Both the position numbers and the translations under genes were made by a program. The notes under the pieces were generated by a model. The model saw only the letters and a list, made by a program, of their open reading frames with translations. It searched no databases and was not told the origin of the DNA. 20,452 nt of DNA, from the IMG/VR virus record IMGVR_UViG_3300042451_002263, positions 1 through 20,452 of that record; one strand, 5' to 3'. Positions 19,636 to 20,452 of the stretch are shown piece after piece. The stretch's first letter is position 1, and each line of letters starts with the position of its first letter. Source of the DNA: a virus.

Positions 19636-20452
19636 ATGCAGCGCGTTAGCCGATCTTCCGCCGTGCCCAGCCTGCCAGCGGCGCCGGCATCCCCGGGCGC
19701 ACCAGGCTACTTCACCGGCGGTAATCCGGGCCTTGGCCAGGGGGCGACGGTGCCGGGCTATGAATGGTTCAATGCTGTCCAGGAAGAAATGATCCATGTC
19801 TTACTGCGCGCGGGCGTCAGCCCGGCGCAAGGGGATTTATCGCAGCTTCGCCAAGCGATGGACCGCCTTTATGGTGGCGGCTTGGTGACTTATTTGGCCA
19901 ATGCCACGCTGACGATCGCGGATGCGGGTGTTGTAGAGGTGAATGCTTCTGCCGGCCCACGCGTCATCACCCTGCCGGCGGCGTCCGCCATGAATGGTCG
20001 GCCTATCCCGATCCGCGTGGTGAAGACCGATAACTCAGCGAACACGGTCACAGTGCAGCGCGCGGGTGCAGACCTTATTGAGGGTGTGGCATCCCTTGTA
20101 CTGACCAGCCAGTTTTCCAGTGCAGCGCTGATTTCGAATGGCGTGACAACTTGGTATAACGCTGCGCCTTTCCTGGCCAGCACCACACAACGCGGCATCG
20201 CGCGCTTCGCGACCACGGCTGAAACCGATGTGGGTGCGGTCGCGGATGCCGTGATCACCCCAGCCGGTCTGGCTGGTGCCATGGGGAAGCTTCTCGCGGC
20301 CAATGGCTATCAGCGGCTGCCGGGCGGGCTAATCCTGCAATGGGGTCAAACGACGACCGGAAACATGACCACGTCGCCTTTGGCTCTGACGGCGACTTTT
20401 CCACTCGCTTTCCCGGGCGCGGTGCTAAACGTGGTTGGTAGTGTCTTCAGTT
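19636..20452 (+). CDS. tail fibre protein, N-terminal part (3' partial)
   Basis: An open frame from ATG 19636, with AAGGAGA at 19623-19629, runs off the right edge (272 residues visible). The first 30 residues are proline/alanine/glycine-rich and likely disordered; YEWFNAVQEEMIHVLLRAGV (43-62) and the following helical region match the baseplate-binding start of Mu-like fibres. A beta-rich section has DAGVVEVNASAGPRVITLPAASAMNG. A fibre repeat appears at about 182-214 (STTQRGIARFATTAETDVGAV, then VITPAGLAGAM). LPGGLILQWGQTTTG begins a C-terminal receptor-binding tip of the kind found in many tail fibres; the tip is cut by the window. The gene is less codon-biased than its neighbours. A fibre assembly chaperone would be expected downstream. 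Confidence 0.85.
   Translation, partial: MQRVSRSSAVPSLPAAPASPGAPGYFTGGNPGLGQGATVPGYEWFNAVQEEMIHVLLRAGVSPAQGDLSQLRQAMDRLYGGGLVTYLANATLTIADAGVVEVNASAGPRVITLPAASAMNGRPIPIRVVKTDNSANTVTVQRAGADLIEGVASLVLTSQFSSAALISNGVTTWYNAAPFLASTTQRGIARFATTAETDVGAVADAVITPAGLAGAMGKLLAANGYQRLPGGLILQWGQTTTGNMTTSPLALTATFPLAFPGAVLNVVGSVFS

Noticed and set aside
1-20452. tRNA genes, CRISPR arrays, insertion sequences, phage ends or attachment sites
   Set aside because: I saw no cloverleaf-like sequence, no regularly spaced repeats, no transposase and no host-phage junction; the window is internal to the phage late region.

Overview
The window is a contiguous block of late (structural) genes from a Mu-like contractile-tailed transposable phage or prophage. 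Every convincing gene lies on the + strand. The order follows the Mu late operon: large terminase (gp28-like), portal (gp29-like, DUF935), minor head protein F (gp30), virion morphogenesis protein G (gp31), protease I with nested scaffold Z, a small DUF2190 capsid protein, major capsid protein, gp35- to gp38-like connector proteins, tail sheath L, tail tube M, tail chaperone gp41 with a frameshifted form, tape measure, N (gp43), P (gp44), spike gp45, gp46, gp47, gp48 and the start of a tail fibre. The transposase, repressor, lysis and host-junction regions lie outside the window. The DNA is GC-rich and homogeneous, with codon use that suggests an alphaproteobacterial host (possibly Acetobacteraceae-like; this is inference only).

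Layout. 1-119: end of an unrecognised gene. 119-4710: terminase, a small Acb2/Tad1-type protein, portal, and a MuF protein carrying a C-terminal PBECR2-like nuclease domain. 4711-5797: a looser stretch with a 119-bp gap, an unknown 82-residue gene, gpG, and a 200-bp spacer rich in hairpins. 5798-9829: protease/scaffold, capsid proteins and head-tail connectors. 9833-13860: sheath, tube, chaperone pair and tape measure. 13857-19624: the baseplate cassette. 19636-end: tail fibre, cut by the window edge.

Genes are packed with ATGA, GTGA or TGATG stop/start overlaps or gaps of a few bases, which implies one long, translationally coupled transcript. The clear exceptions flank gpG.

The most notable items are: (1) a 74-residue protein between terminase and portal that looks like the cyclic-nucleotide sponge family Acb2/Tad1 (anti-CBASS/anti-Thoeris); (2) a complete -1 frameshift signal in the tail chaperone gene (T TTT TTG, 5-nt spacer, 7-bp hairpin with a GAGA tetraloop) leading into a start-less open frame; (3) a MuF-PBECR2 head protein followed by an unknown small gene; (4) a jelly-roll-like module of about 240 residues inserted inside the gp48-type baseplate protein; (5) an internal ribosome binding site and GTG start for a scaffold inside the protease gene; (6) mutually exclusive hairpins just upstream of the protease gene.
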